The position numbers and the translations under genes are program-made. From an uncultured Caulobacteraceae bacterium (GTDB lineage Bacteria > Pseudomonadota > Alphaproteobacteria > Caulobacterales > Caulobacteraceae): a stretch of DNA of 46,409 bases. Below the pieces are notes generated by a model that made no database searches, was not told where the DNA came from, and worked only from the letters and a program-made list of their open reading frames with translations. The stretch spans positions 1 to 46,409 of the forward strand of contig CAIYVC010000089.1 in assembly GCA_903929535.1 (NCBI GenBank). The letters run 5' to 3'. How positions within the stretch are numbered: position 1 is the first letter of the stretch; the number at the start of each line of letters is the position of its first letter. This document shows, piece after piece, positions 24,334 through 30,813 of the stretch.

Positions 24334-24380
24334 GCGCGCGGACGCACCTCGAAAAAATTTGCATTTTTCTTGTTCGGCTC

Positions 24381-24405
24381 GGAACAACAGCCGGGCCCCT
24401 GGGTT
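24381..24405 (+). promoter_or_regulatory. EcfG-type promoter of the GsrN-like RNA
   Basis: GGAAC (24381-24385), 16-nt spacer, GGTT (24402-24405), differing from the other sites only in the first base of the -10 element. No ORF follows; the next element is a structured RNA with a terminator. Confidence 0.75.
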
Positions 24406-24410
24406 TATGT

Positions 24411-24525
24411 GATGCGGAGGCGGCGACGCCCCCCCGACTTGAGACCGGCATTGCCCGGTCAGCTGCCTCCGCACCCCTATTCTCGATGATGCATTTCCTT
24501 AGCGGCCTTCGGGCCGCTTTTTTTT
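24411..24525 (+). ncRNA. gsrN: GsrN-like general-stress small RNA
   Basis: About 115 nt with no credible ORF. A 9-bp stem TGCGGAGGC/GCCTCCGCA (24413-24421 with 24465-24473), extendable by three pairs, encloses a seven-cytosine loop segment (24429-24435) and an inner hairpin GACCGG-CATTGC-CCGGTC (24443-24460). After a short single strand it ends in a textbook terminator, AGCGGCC-TTCG-GGCCGCT plus eight T (24501-24525). The promoter just upstream is EcfG type. Caulobacter GsrN is a SigT-dependent sRNA of about this size whose C-rich loop pairs with targets such as katG. Identity is inferred from architecture, not alignment. Confidence 0.78.
24501..24525 (+). terminator. Intrinsic terminator of the GsrN-like RNA
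   Basis: 7-bp stem AGCGGCC/GGCCGCT with a TTCG tetraloop and an eight-T tail. It is the strongest intrinsic terminator in the window and lies 8 nt from the stop of the convergent lipoprotein gene. Confidence 0.92.
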
Positions 24526-24532
24526 GCGCCGA

Positions 24533-24793
24533 CTAGAAGCGCGGTTCGCCGTTTTCCCAGTAGTAGCGGCCGGTCGAGGGGTCGAAGTAGTAATAGCGAG
24601 CGGTCTTGTCGTCGTAATACTGCCTGCGGTCCGTCGGCGGGCAGCCCACCCCGCCCTTGCTGCAATCCCGGGCCACGACCGCCGGGGCGGCCCGGGGCGC
24701 CTGGGAATCCTCCCTAAAGGTGGCGATGGTCTTGCAGCCCGCCAGAAGCGCGGCGGCGCCGGTTAGGGCGATCAGAGCCAGACGCATATCCAT
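24533..24793 (-). CDS. Small lipoprotein, hypothetical
   Basis: 86 residues (84 from ATG 24787). A lipoprotein signal peptide ends in LLAGC (Cys19), followed by a short mature part rich in Tyr and Asp (RQYYDDKTARYYYFDPSTGR, then YYWENGEPRF), where a YYFDPxTGRYYW motif resembles small envelope lipoproteins. Two other cysteines (CSKGGVGC) could form a disulfide. GGAG fits 24787 slightly better. It converges on the GsrN-like RNA. No EcfG motif is seen on its strand. Confidence 0.75.
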   Translation of the reverse strand: MDMRLALIALTGAAALLAGCKTIATFREDSQAPRAAPAVVARDCSKGGVGCPPTDRRQYYDDKTARYYYFDPSTGRYYWENGEPRF

Positions 24794-24810
24794 CTCTCCA
24801 TCCCAGGCGG

Positions 24811-24835
24811 GGAACCCACCGCCCGGCCCTCCGTT
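24811..24835 (+). promoter_or_regulatory. EcfG promoter of the 24921 operon
   Basis: GGAAC (24811-24815), 16-nt spacer, CGTT (24832-24835). The leader of about 80 nt contains a CGCAGG-AAC-CCTGCG hairpin. Confidence 0.87.
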
Positions 24836-24920
24836 GAATCGGTCGGGTTAGGACCTGTCAATTCCCTTGGACGCAGGAACCCTGCGCAGGCCCGAGGGAC
24901 GGACGACCGGAGAGATCAAA

Positions 24921-25328
24921 ATGGAATTCTGGAAATACCGCAGGCGCACGGTGGTCGATCCGATCGACCCGGTCGTCATTCAACCGGCCCCCGTCATCAC
25001 CGACCTGGGGCCGCCGGACCGCAAGACCGCCTTCGACCAGGGCGTGAAGCTGGGCCGTAAGCAGGAACGCAGCCGTCATCACGGTCATCCGCTGATGAAG
25101 TTGACGGTGGCCCTGGTGGCCATCGCCGGTGCGGCGGGCCTGGCCCTGGCGGCGCACGAAGGGTCCTTTTCCCGCGGCGGCGCGGTGGTAGACCGTAATC
25201 TGGCGACCGCGACCGACAATGCTCAGCTTTCCGCCGCCAACGCGGCGGCCCAGGCCGGGCAGGCGGTAAAGGAAGCCGGCGACACGGTGGCCAAGAAGAT
25301 CACGGACGCCACGGGGGCCAAACATTGA
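24921..25328 (+). CDS. Single-pass membrane protein, hypothetical, EcfG-controlled
   Basis: 135 residues. A basic cytoplasmic-like N-terminus (MEFWKYRRRTVVDPIDPV) and charged region precede one membrane segment (about residues 76-95), then an Ala-rich helical tail (AANAAAQAGQAVKEAGDTVA) similar in style to entericidin tails. No known family recognised. ATG 24921 follows GGAGAG; the open frame from 24867 is leader. First gene of a probable unit with the lipid-kinase-like and phosphoesterase genes, under an EcfG promoter. Confidence 0.75.
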   Translation: MEFWKYRRRTVVDPIDPVVIQPAPVITDLGPPDRKTAFDQGVKLGRKQERSRHHGHPLMKLTVALVAIAGAAGLALAAHEGSFSRGGAVVDRNLATATDNAQLSAANAAAQAGQAVKEAGDTVAKKITDATGAKH

Positions 25329-25362
25329 TCGCGCTCGCGTCTTGAAGCGGGCCGGGGGGCTG

Positions 25363-26329
25363 ATGACAAACGCGGATGCGTCGGCGGGAGGACCGGTCCT
25401 GGAACCGGCGCCCCGCCTGCGCCACATCGAGATCGTCGCCAACGAACATTCCGGCAGCGTCGGGGTGGGCGCCGCCGCGCAGGCCGAGGCCATCGCGCGC
25501 GCTAGGCTTCGACGTCACGGCCAGGGCCGTCGCGCCGCATGACCTGCGCGAGGGCCTGCGGGAGGCTATCGCCCGCAAGCCCGACCTTTTGGCCGTCATC
25601 GCTGGAGACGGCACCGCCAACATGGCCGCCACCCTGTGCGGGCCTGACGGGCCGCTGCTGGCCTGCCTGCCCGGCGGCACCATGAACATGCTGCCCCGCG
25701 CCCTTTACGGACACCGCGACTGGAAGACCGCGCTGCACGCCATCCTGGAGGACGGGGCGGTGATGCCGGTGGCGGGCGGGGCGGTGAACGGAAACCCCTT
25801 CCATGTCGCCGCCATCCTCGGCAATCCGGCGCTGTGGGCCCCGGCGCGGGAGGCGATCCGCGACGGCAAGCTGACTGAGGCCTGGAAACGGGCGATCTAT
25901 GCCTGGCGGCGCGCCTTCCGCTCTAAGATCCACTATTCCCTGGACGGCGGCATGCACGGCAGGGCGGAGGGGGTCGGCCTGCTTTGCCCGATCGTCTCCA
26001 AGGGCGTGCCGGACGACAATCCGGCCCTGGAAGTCGCCGCGGTCAATCCGCCGGGCATGATGGCCATTCTGCGCCTGGGTCTGGAAACCCTGGTCCTGCC
26101 CTTCCTCAGCCCGATGCTGGGCGGCGACTGGCGGGCCAATCCTTACGTCAAAATCGGCGAGTGCCGCGAAGGGCACGCCTCGGGCCGCCGCCGGGTCCAC
26201 GCCATTCTCGACGGCGAGATCGTCCGCCTGCCCAAGTATGTGAAGATCAGCTTCACCCCGGTGGCCTTCCGCGCCCTGGTGGTGGCGTCCGACAAGGGGC
26301 GGCCGGAGGGTGGCGGGGCGGCGATCTGA
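25363..26329 (+). pseudogene. Diacylglycerol/lipid kinase family gene, frameshifted near 25500
   Basis: The protein is split over two frames. The N-terminal 47 or so residues (RLRHIEIVANEHSGSVGVGA) are read from ATG 25363 and run out of frame at 25494-25504; the remainder (LGFDVTARAVAPHDLREGLR; VIAGDGTANM; CLPGGTMNMLPRAL) is in another frame and ends at 26329. Together they form a DAGK-catalytic-domain protein of normal length (GDGT nucleotide loop and PGGTxN motif present). The break is in a (CG)4 tract and one more CG unit would restore IARALGFDV. It is a sequencing error, a recent mutation or a slippage switch. Its end overlaps the next start (TGATG). Confidence 0.8.
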
Positions 26330-27114
26330 TGGCGCGCATCCTGCACATGTCGGACATCCATTTCGGGGCCGAGAACACCATGGCGGTGGCCGCCGCCGCC
26401 GACTACGCCCGCTCTCAACCGTTCGACCTGCTGGTGGTGTCCGGAGACATCACCCAGGACGGCAAGCCGCTGGAGTTCGAGGCGGCCTCCCGCTGGTACA
26501 AGGTGCTGCCGGGACCCAAGATGATCACGCCGGGCAACCACGACATGCCCCAGATCAATATCGAGCGCCTCTACCATCCCTTCGGCCGCTATGAGCGCCG
26601 CTTCGGGCCGCCCGGCAGCGCCTGGTTCGACGGGGCGGGCATGGCGGTGCGGGCCTTCAACACCGCACGCGGAGTGCAATTCCGTCCCAACTGGTCCAAG
26701 GGCGCCCTGTCCGCAGGCCAGGCCAGCGCGGTTTCCCATGACCTGACCGCGACCCCGTCGCATCTGTTGAAGGTGGCGGTCTGCCACCATCCGCTGGTCG
26801 AGGTTCCGAACGGGCCGATGACCGGGCGGGTGATCGGCGGGCCGGCGGGGGCCAAGCTTATGGCCGAGGCGGGGGTCGATGTGATCTTGTCAGGCCACGT
26901 CCACACGCCCTTCGCCTTCCCCCTGCCCTTCGGTGACGGCAAGACCTATTCGGTGGGCGCAGCGACCCTGTCCCTGCGCGAGCGCGGGGCTCCGGCGGGG
27001 TTCAACGTGATCGAGACCGATGCCGAGACCATCCGCGTCCTGGCCCTGGGCTGGACCGGCTCGCACTTCGAGCCCGAGCGGACCTGGGCGCTTCCCCGTA
27101 GACATCACGCATAG
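26329..27114 (+). CDS. Metallophosphoesterase (calcineurin-like)
   Basis: 261-residue binuclear-metal phosphoesterase. The five metal motifs are visible: MSDIHFG, VVSGDITQDG, TPGNHD, VCHHPLVE and LSGHVHTP. It is close to the class III cyclic-nucleotide phosphodiesterase / CpdA-like group, but substrate cannot be assigned. The start overlaps the lipid-kinase stop by 1 nt, so they are translationally coupled; a lipid kinase paired with a phosphatase-like enzyme suggests phospholipid or phosphatidate metabolism (inference). Confidence 0.88.
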   Translation: MARILHMSDIHFGAENTMAVAAAADYARSQPFDLLVVSGDITQDGKPLEFEAASRWYKVLPGPKMITPGNHDMPQINIERLYHPFGRYERRFGPPGSAWFDGAGMAVRAFNTARGVQFRPNWSKGALSAGQASAVSHDLTATPSHLLKVAVCHHPLVEVPNGPMTGRVIGGPAGAKLMAEAGVDVILSGHVHTPFAFPLPFGDGKTYSVGAATLSLRERGAPAGFNVIETDAETIRVLALGWTGSHFEPERTWALPRRHHA

Positions 27115-27118
27115 AAAA

Positions 27119-27142
27119 AGCGCCCCGGCGGGCCGGAGCGCT
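27119..27142 (-). terminator. Terminator of the second DUF1328 gene
   Basis: Minus strand AGCGC-T-CCGG, loop CCCG, CCGG-G-GCGCT (a T-G wobble in the stem) followed by TTTTT. The A-run side faces the phosphoesterase stop at 27114, so it serves the minus-strand gene and perhaps both. Confidence 0.8.
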
Positions 27143-27166
27143 CGATCTATCGCTGGGAGGCCGCCG

Positions 27167-27340
27167 CTAGAGCGCTCGGCCGCCGCGCGCCAGGTGCATG
27201 ATCAGCGAGACGACCAGCAGCACCAGGAAGACGTAGAACAGGATCTTGGCGATCCCCGCCGCCGCGCCGGCGATGCCGACAAAGCCCAGAAGGCCGGCGA
27301 TCAGCGCGATAACCAGGAAGATTAGGGCCCACCTCAGCAT
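27167..27340 (-). CDS. DUF1328 small membrane protein (second copy)
   Basis: 57 residues, two hydrophobic helices: [20 protein letters not shown] and [20 protein letters not shown] lie around a Gly/Ala hinge. Nearly the same length and pattern as the copy at 23773, so the two are paralogues. The ATG at 27340 follows AGGGA. An EcfG promoter lies about 100 nt upstream and an intrinsic terminator 25 nt downstream, so it is a self-contained stress gene. Confidence 0.9.
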   Translation of the reverse strand: MLRWALIFLVIALIAGLLGFVGIAGAAAGIAKILFYVFLVLLVVSLIMHLARGGRAL

Positions 27341-27439
27341 CGTCCCTGCCTTTTTCCGGCGCCCCAGCCTTGATCAGGAGGAGGCGCGTTGATGACAAAC
27401 CCGGCCCCATTCCTCTTGGGTGTTGTGGCCGTTGCTTGG

Positions 27440-27466
27440 GGAACGTGCGGAAGGGGCCCTCGTTCC
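27440..27466. promoter_or_regulatory. Bidirectional EcfG promoter (second DUF1328 gene on minus strand)
   Basis: Minus strand GGAAC (27466-27462), N16, CGTT (27445-27442) points to the DUF1328 gene. Because the element is flanked by GGAACG and CGTTCC, the plus strand also reads GGAAC (27440-27444), N16, CGTT (27461-27464), pointing antisense into the 3' end of sodB. Confidence 0.8.
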
Positions 27467-27472
27467 GAATCC

Positions 27473-28093
27473 CTAGGGGTGGGTCCAGGCCGGGCCCTTG
27501 CCCTGGGCGGCGGCGAGCTGGCTGGCGGCGAGCGCCCAGTTGGGCAGGGCCTCGAACCAGGCCCTTAGGAAGGCCGCTCTGTCGTTCCTGTAGTCGACGT
27601 AATAGGCGTGCTCCCAGAGATCGCAGACCAGCAGCGGCGTCAGGTTCTGGGTCAGCAGGTTCTCGCCATCGTGGGTCTGCACGATGCTGAGGGCGCCCGA
27701 GCCGGCGGCGGCCAGCCACACCCAGCCCGAGCCGAAGTGGGCGCCGCCCTCCTCCACGAACTTGGCCTTCAGCCCGTCCAGTCCGCCGAAGGAAGAGGTG
27801 ATCACATCCAGCAGGGCCGGGGCGGGCGCGGCCTTGTTCGGGGTCATGCTGTTCCAGAAGAAGGTGTGGTTCCAGGCCTGGGCGGCGTTGTTGAACAGCT
27901 TCTTCTCGCCGGCCTTGGCCGCAGCCCGGACCACGTCTTCCAGCGAACCGGGCGCGGGACGGCCTGCCAGCAGCTCGTTGGTCACCGCGAAATAGCGGGC
28001 GTGATGCTTGTCGTGATGCAGATGCAGGGTCTCTGCCGACATGGCGGGCGCCAGATCGTCATAGCCGTAGGGCAGCTCGGGGAGGGTAAACAT
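27473..28093 (-). CDS. sodB: Superoxide dismutase (Fe/Mn)
   Basis: 206-residue cytoplasmic superoxide dismutase. Metal ligands are visible: His26 (ETLHLHHDKHHARYF), His in AAQAWNHTFFWNSM, and Asp and His in VCDLWEHAYYVDYRNDR. The sequence resembles iron enzymes (AAQAWNHTFFW). ATG 28093 follows GGGGG-rich sequence. It starts 48 nt after the holin-like gene on the same strand, with a GGGGGC-GCG-GCCCCC hairpin between them, so it may be partly read from the EcfG promoter at 28943 or have its own. Confidence 0.96.
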   Translation of the reverse strand: MFTLPELPYGYDDLAPAMSAETLHLHHDKHHARYFAVTNELLAGRPAPGSLEDVVRAAAKAGEKKLFNNAAQAWNHTFFWNSMTPNKAAPAPALLDVITSSFGGLDGLKAKFVEEGGAHFGSGWVWLAAAGSGALSIVQTHDGENLLTQNLTPLLVCDLWEHAYYVDYRNDRAAFLRAWFEALPNWALAASQLAAAQGKGPAWTHP

Positions 28094-28140
28094 GCGCGGT
28101 ACTCCACTGGGGGCGCGGCCCCCGGGGAGGACGGCGCGCG

Positions 28141-28548
28141 TTACTTGGCTCTCTTGCTCGGCGGCCCTTTGGGATCGAGGAACGCCTTCACAACGATCGC
28201 GACCAGGGCGGGGTTGCGGATAGCCAGGGTCGCCGCGCCGATCAAGGCGCCGACCGAGACGATCGGGCGGTCCTTGGCCATGGCCACCAGCCGTTGCACC
28301 AGGTCCGGCTCGGCCTCGGGCTTGGCGGTCTTGAAGCCGTTGGCCCAACGCTCGAAGCCGAAGGCCACCAGGGCGGCCAGGATGGCGGCGGCCAGGGCCA
28401 CCACCGCGGCGGCGCCGGCGGGACCCAGCGGGTCGCGGACCACGGCGTAGAGGGCGAAGCCGGCGGAAACCACCAGCACCGAGGCGGCCGCGGCGATGGT
28501 GGCCGCGGCGATCAGGCCGACCAGAAGCTTGCGCAGGATGGCCTTCAC
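28141..28548 (-). CDS. Holin-like membrane protein (phage holin/DUF1469-type)
   Basis: 135 residues with two long N-terminal hydrophobic helices (about 9-36 and 42-65), an amphipathic linker (PDLVQRLVAMAKDRPIVSVG) and a further weak hydrophobic stretch. The two-helix arrangement is found in Actinobacterial holin-X/DUF1469 proteins, which in proteobacteria usually sit next to ElaB/DUF883 proteins, as here. Start overlaps the upstream stop by ATGA. No lysis genes are nearby, so a phage function is not implied. Confidence 0.75.
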   Translation of the reverse strand: MKAILRKLLVGLIAAATIAAAASVLVVSAGFALYAVVRDPLGPAGAAAVVALAAAILAALVAFGFERWANGFKTAKPEAEPDLVQRLVAMAKDRPIVSVGALIGAATLAIRNPALVAIVVKAFLDPKGPPSKRAK

Positions 28549-28838
28549 CGGCGGCGGCCGGAGATCAGGACGCCGATCAGAACGCCCACGCCGAGCGCGG
28601 TCAGGGTGGCGGCGACGGGACGCTCCTGCACCCGGTCGACGACGTACTTCTGGGCCACGTCGAACTGCTCGCCGGCCACGTCGGCATAGTCGCGCGAGCG
28701 GACACGCAGCTCGGCCAGGCCTTCCTGGATGGCCTTTTCCGCACGCTTGGCCAGGTCGGTCAGCGAGCGTTCGGTTTCGGCAGCGGCCTCGGCCGCGATC
28801 TTGGCGGCATGGTCCACGGAGGCGGAAGCGTCGGGCAT
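28545..28838 (-). CDS. DUF883/ElaB-YqjD-like membrane-anchored protein
   Basis: 97 residues. A long charged helix (AETERSLTDLAKRAEKAIQE onward) ends in a Gly-rich membrane anchor with basic tail (ATLTALGVGVLIGVLISGRRR-like, residues 77-97), the typical layout of ElaB/YqjD/YgaM proteins, which tether to the inner membrane and can bind ribosomes in stationary phase. It heads a unit with the holin-like gene and possibly sodB, under an EcfG promoter. Confidence 0.85.
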   Translation of the reverse strand: MPDASASVDHAAKIAAEAAAETERSLTDLAKRAEKAIQEGLAELRVRSRDYADVAGEQFDVAQKYVVDRVQERPVAATLTALGVGVLIGVLISGRRR

Positions 28839-28918
28839 GGGAAGAGCTCTCGCAGGAACGGCGGAAACGGGAATGGACTTAACCAGCGGATTTTAGCGCA
28901 AAATCGGCCTGTTGCACA

Positions 28919-28943
28919 AACGCCAGCTAAGCCGCGTCGTTCC
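28919..28943 (-). promoter_or_regulatory. EcfG promoter of the ElaB-like/holin-like/(sodB) unit
   Basis: Minus strand GGAAC (28943-28939), 16-nt spacer, CGTT (28922-28919). The predicted leader is about 75 nt. Confidence 0.87.
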
Positions 28944-29063
28944 TGGGGAAACGCACGGAAGCTTTGCGCTTAGGCCGCCCACGATTTAGGAACAGTTGAC
29001 GCGGCATGATCTGACCGCCAGAGGACGCGACACAACGCCCCCGCCATGCTTTCGGAGCACCCT

Positions 29064-29660
29064 ATGAACCGTTATCTGCTCGTCGCCGGCGCCGCAGCCC
29101 TGGTGCTGGTCGGCTGCAACAAGTCCGGCCCGGCCGCCGACAACGCCGCCTCGACCGCCGCTCCGGCCCATCCGGACGCCGTGGCCCTGGCCGGCAGCCC
29201 TTCGGACGCCGATCCCCTTGCTGTCCCGGCCCCGGTGCTGGTGGAAAACGCGGGCGTGGACGACATGTTCGAGATGAAGGCCTCTGAGCTGGCCGCCAAG
29301 AAGAGCAAGAGCAACGACGTGAAGGGCTACGCCAAGGCGCTGGCCGACGACCACAAAAAGTCGTTCGACGCCCTGAAGGACGCGATCAAGGACGCCGGCA
29401 AGGGCCTGGAAGCGCCGACGGAACTGTCCGAGGAAAAGGAAGCCATGCTGTCCGACCTCGACAAGGTCCCCGACACCCTGTTCGACACCATGTACCTGAC
29501 CCAGCAGGTGACGCTGCACTCCGACCTGGAGAACCTGCTGACCCACTACGCCGCGGCGGGTGGCGAGCCGGCGATCAAGACGTTCGCCGGCAAGATGGCG
29601 CCGGACGAGCAGAAGCACCTGGACCGGGCCCACGCCATCCAGACCAAGCTGGCCAAATAA
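29064..29660 (+). CDS. DUF4142 lipoprotein
   Basis: 198 residues. Lipoprotein signal ending in VLVGC (Cys18), an Ala/Pro-rich linker, then a four-helix DUF4142 domain (about 70-195) with the ferritin-like pattern MFEMKASELAAKKSKSNDVK, KALADDHKKSFDALK, MYLTQQVTLHSDLENLL. Family members are periplasmic and of unknown function. ATG 29064 follows GGAG; the frame from 29046 is upstream extension. No EcfG motif was found in front of it, although it borders the stress island. Confidence 0.88.
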   Translation: MNRYLLVAGAAALVLVGCNKSGPAADNAASTAAPAHPDAVALAGSPSDADPLAVPAPVLVENAGVDDMFEMKASELAAKKSKSNDVKGYAKALADDHKKSFDALKDAIKDAGKGLEAPTELSEEKEAMLSDLDKVPDTLFDTMYLTQQVTLHSDLENLLTHYAAAGGEPAIKTFAGKMAPDEQKHLDRAHAIQTKLAK

Positions 29661-29666
29661 ATAGGA

Positions 29667-30326
29667 CTAATCGGCGGGCGCGGTGGCCAGGGTCCTGGCG
29701 CGTGGCCGCCGATGGCTCATCAGAGCCCGCATCACCGGCGGCAGCCTGACGATCAGCAGCCCCGCGATCAGCGCCATGTAGATGGCCGGCTGGGTGTGGT
29801 CGATGGACGCCTGCCACAGGGCGTGGATGCTGATCAGTATCATCGCCGCATAGACCGTCTGATGCAGCCGCCGCCAGCCGATGGGCCCGAGGCGGCGGAT
29901 CATGCCGTCGGTTGACGTGATCGCCAGGGGCGTCAGCAGGATCAGCCCGGCGATGCCGAACAGGAAGTAGAGCCGCCGCTCCCAGACTTCCAACGGCAGC
30001 TCCCACAGGCGCCCGTAGACCGCGTAATAGGGTCCATGCACGGCGGCGTAGACGAACCCGAACAGACCCACCGTGCGCCGATAGCGCAGCAGGCCCGGCC
30101 GGCGCAGCAGCCGCGCGGCAGGGGTGATGCACAGCCCCGCGATCAGGATGCGCACGCCCCATAGCCCTAGGTCGCGGATCATGTCTTCGCGCAGACGGAC
30201 CGGGCCGGTGAGCCCGTGGATCAGGATGATCGGCAGCGGCAAAGCCAGCAGCACCCAGACGATCCGATAGACCAGCCGGTCGCGCGCGGCGCCGGGTTTC
30301 AGGATGGAAGGCTGGGGCGAGGTCAC
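29667..30326 (-). CDS. msrQ: MsrQ, haem-binding membrane subunit of the MsrPQ methionine sulfoxide reductase
   Basis: 219-residue inner-membrane ferric-reductase-like protein with about six helices. MsrQ passes quinol electrons to periplasmic MsrP, which repairs oxidised methionines. Motifs include YRRTVGLFGFVYAAVHGPYY, RLYFLFGIAGLILLTPLAIT, GWRRLHQTVYAAMILISIHA, with the conserved haem histidines. GTG 30326 is chosen over the longer frame because it gives the family length. MsrP, normally adjacent, is absent; convergent to the DUF4142 gene. Confidence 0.88.
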   Translation of the reverse strand: MTSPQPSILKPGAARDRLVYRIVWVLLALPLPIILIHGLTGPVRLREDMIRDLGLWGVRILIAGLCITPAARLLRRPGLLRYRRTVGLFGFVYAAVHGPYYAVYGRLWELPLEVWERRLYFLFGIAGLILLTPLAITSTDGMIRRLGPIGWRRLHQTVYAAMILISIHALWQASIDHTQPAIYMALIAGLLIVRLPPVMRALMSHRRPRARTLATAPAD

Positions 30327-30475
30327 GCGGCGGGAGTTTCCGGGGTGGGGCGGGCAAAATAGCTGCCCGAGCAAGTATGACGAGAGCTCGTAAAAGTGCA
30401 AAACAACGACGCGCCCTTTAGGTGGGCGTGAAAGGCGTCGGACGCGTCCTAGCCAAAAAATGCAGGAAGCCAAGA

Positions 30476-30736
30476 ATGAAATTGCTCCTGATTTGCTCAG
30501 CGATTTTTCTATTAAGCAGTACTCGATCCGATGCTGCTGATGCAGAACAGTGCAGATCTGCCATTCAAAAATACAATTCTGCTATTAACGACATATCGGA
30601 CTACATGCGCCGATACACTTCTTGTGTCGGCGATAGCAGGGGAACGGATGATTGCTCGAGCGAGTTTCGTCGCCTCAAAGACGCCCAAGATGATTTTGAA
30701 GATGCAGTGAGTCACTATCGTTCTTACTGCAGATAA
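30476..30736 (+). CDS. Small secreted cysteine-containing protein, atypical base composition
   Basis: 86 residues with a signal peptide (MKLLLICSAIFLLSSTRSDA, then ADAEQC) and a helical mature part with four cysteines (EQC, SC in YTSCVGD, DDC, SYC), so two disulfides are likely. The pattern DDCSSEFRRLKDAQDDFEDA recalls unnamed secreted proteins of other alphaproteobacteria. Composition is strikingly AT-richer than all neighbours (runs of TTTTTC, ATAC, AAAAAT), suggesting recent acquisition. AGGAAG precedes the ATG. Function unknown. Confidence 0.75.
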   Translation: MKLLLICSAIFLLSSTRSDAADAEQCRSAIQKYNSAINDISDYMRRYTSCVGDSRGTDDCSSEFRRLKDAQDDFEDAVSHYRSYCR

Positions 30737-30795
30737 TTAGGCGACTGGGTCGGAAGCGCCTGAGGCCCCTCATTGGCTTTGAGCCGCTTGACCGC

Positions 30796-30810
30796 GAACG
30801 AAAGACGAAC
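30796..30810 (+). promoter_or_regulatory. SOS (LexA) box of mmcB
   Basis: GAAC-GAAAGAC-GAAC, i.e. GAAC-N7-GAAC, equal to the alphaproteobacterial LexA site GTTC-N7-GTTC on the other strand. It ends 3 nt before the mmcB ATG, so LexA would cover the transcription or translation start. Confidence 0.88.
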
Positions 30811-30813
30811 AAG

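Noticed and set aside
24896-24920. A further GGAAC upstream of the 24921 gene
   Set aside because: No GTT at 16-17 nt; it is the loop of a CGCAGG-AAC-CCTGCG hairpin.
28141-28548. Holin-like gene as evidence for a prophage
   Set aside because: No endolysin, integrase, structural genes or att repeats; the family is common next to ElaB-like genes in chromosomes.
28990-29020. GGAAC upstream of the DUF4142 gene as an EcfG promoter
   Set aside because: No CGTT or GTT at the required spacing.
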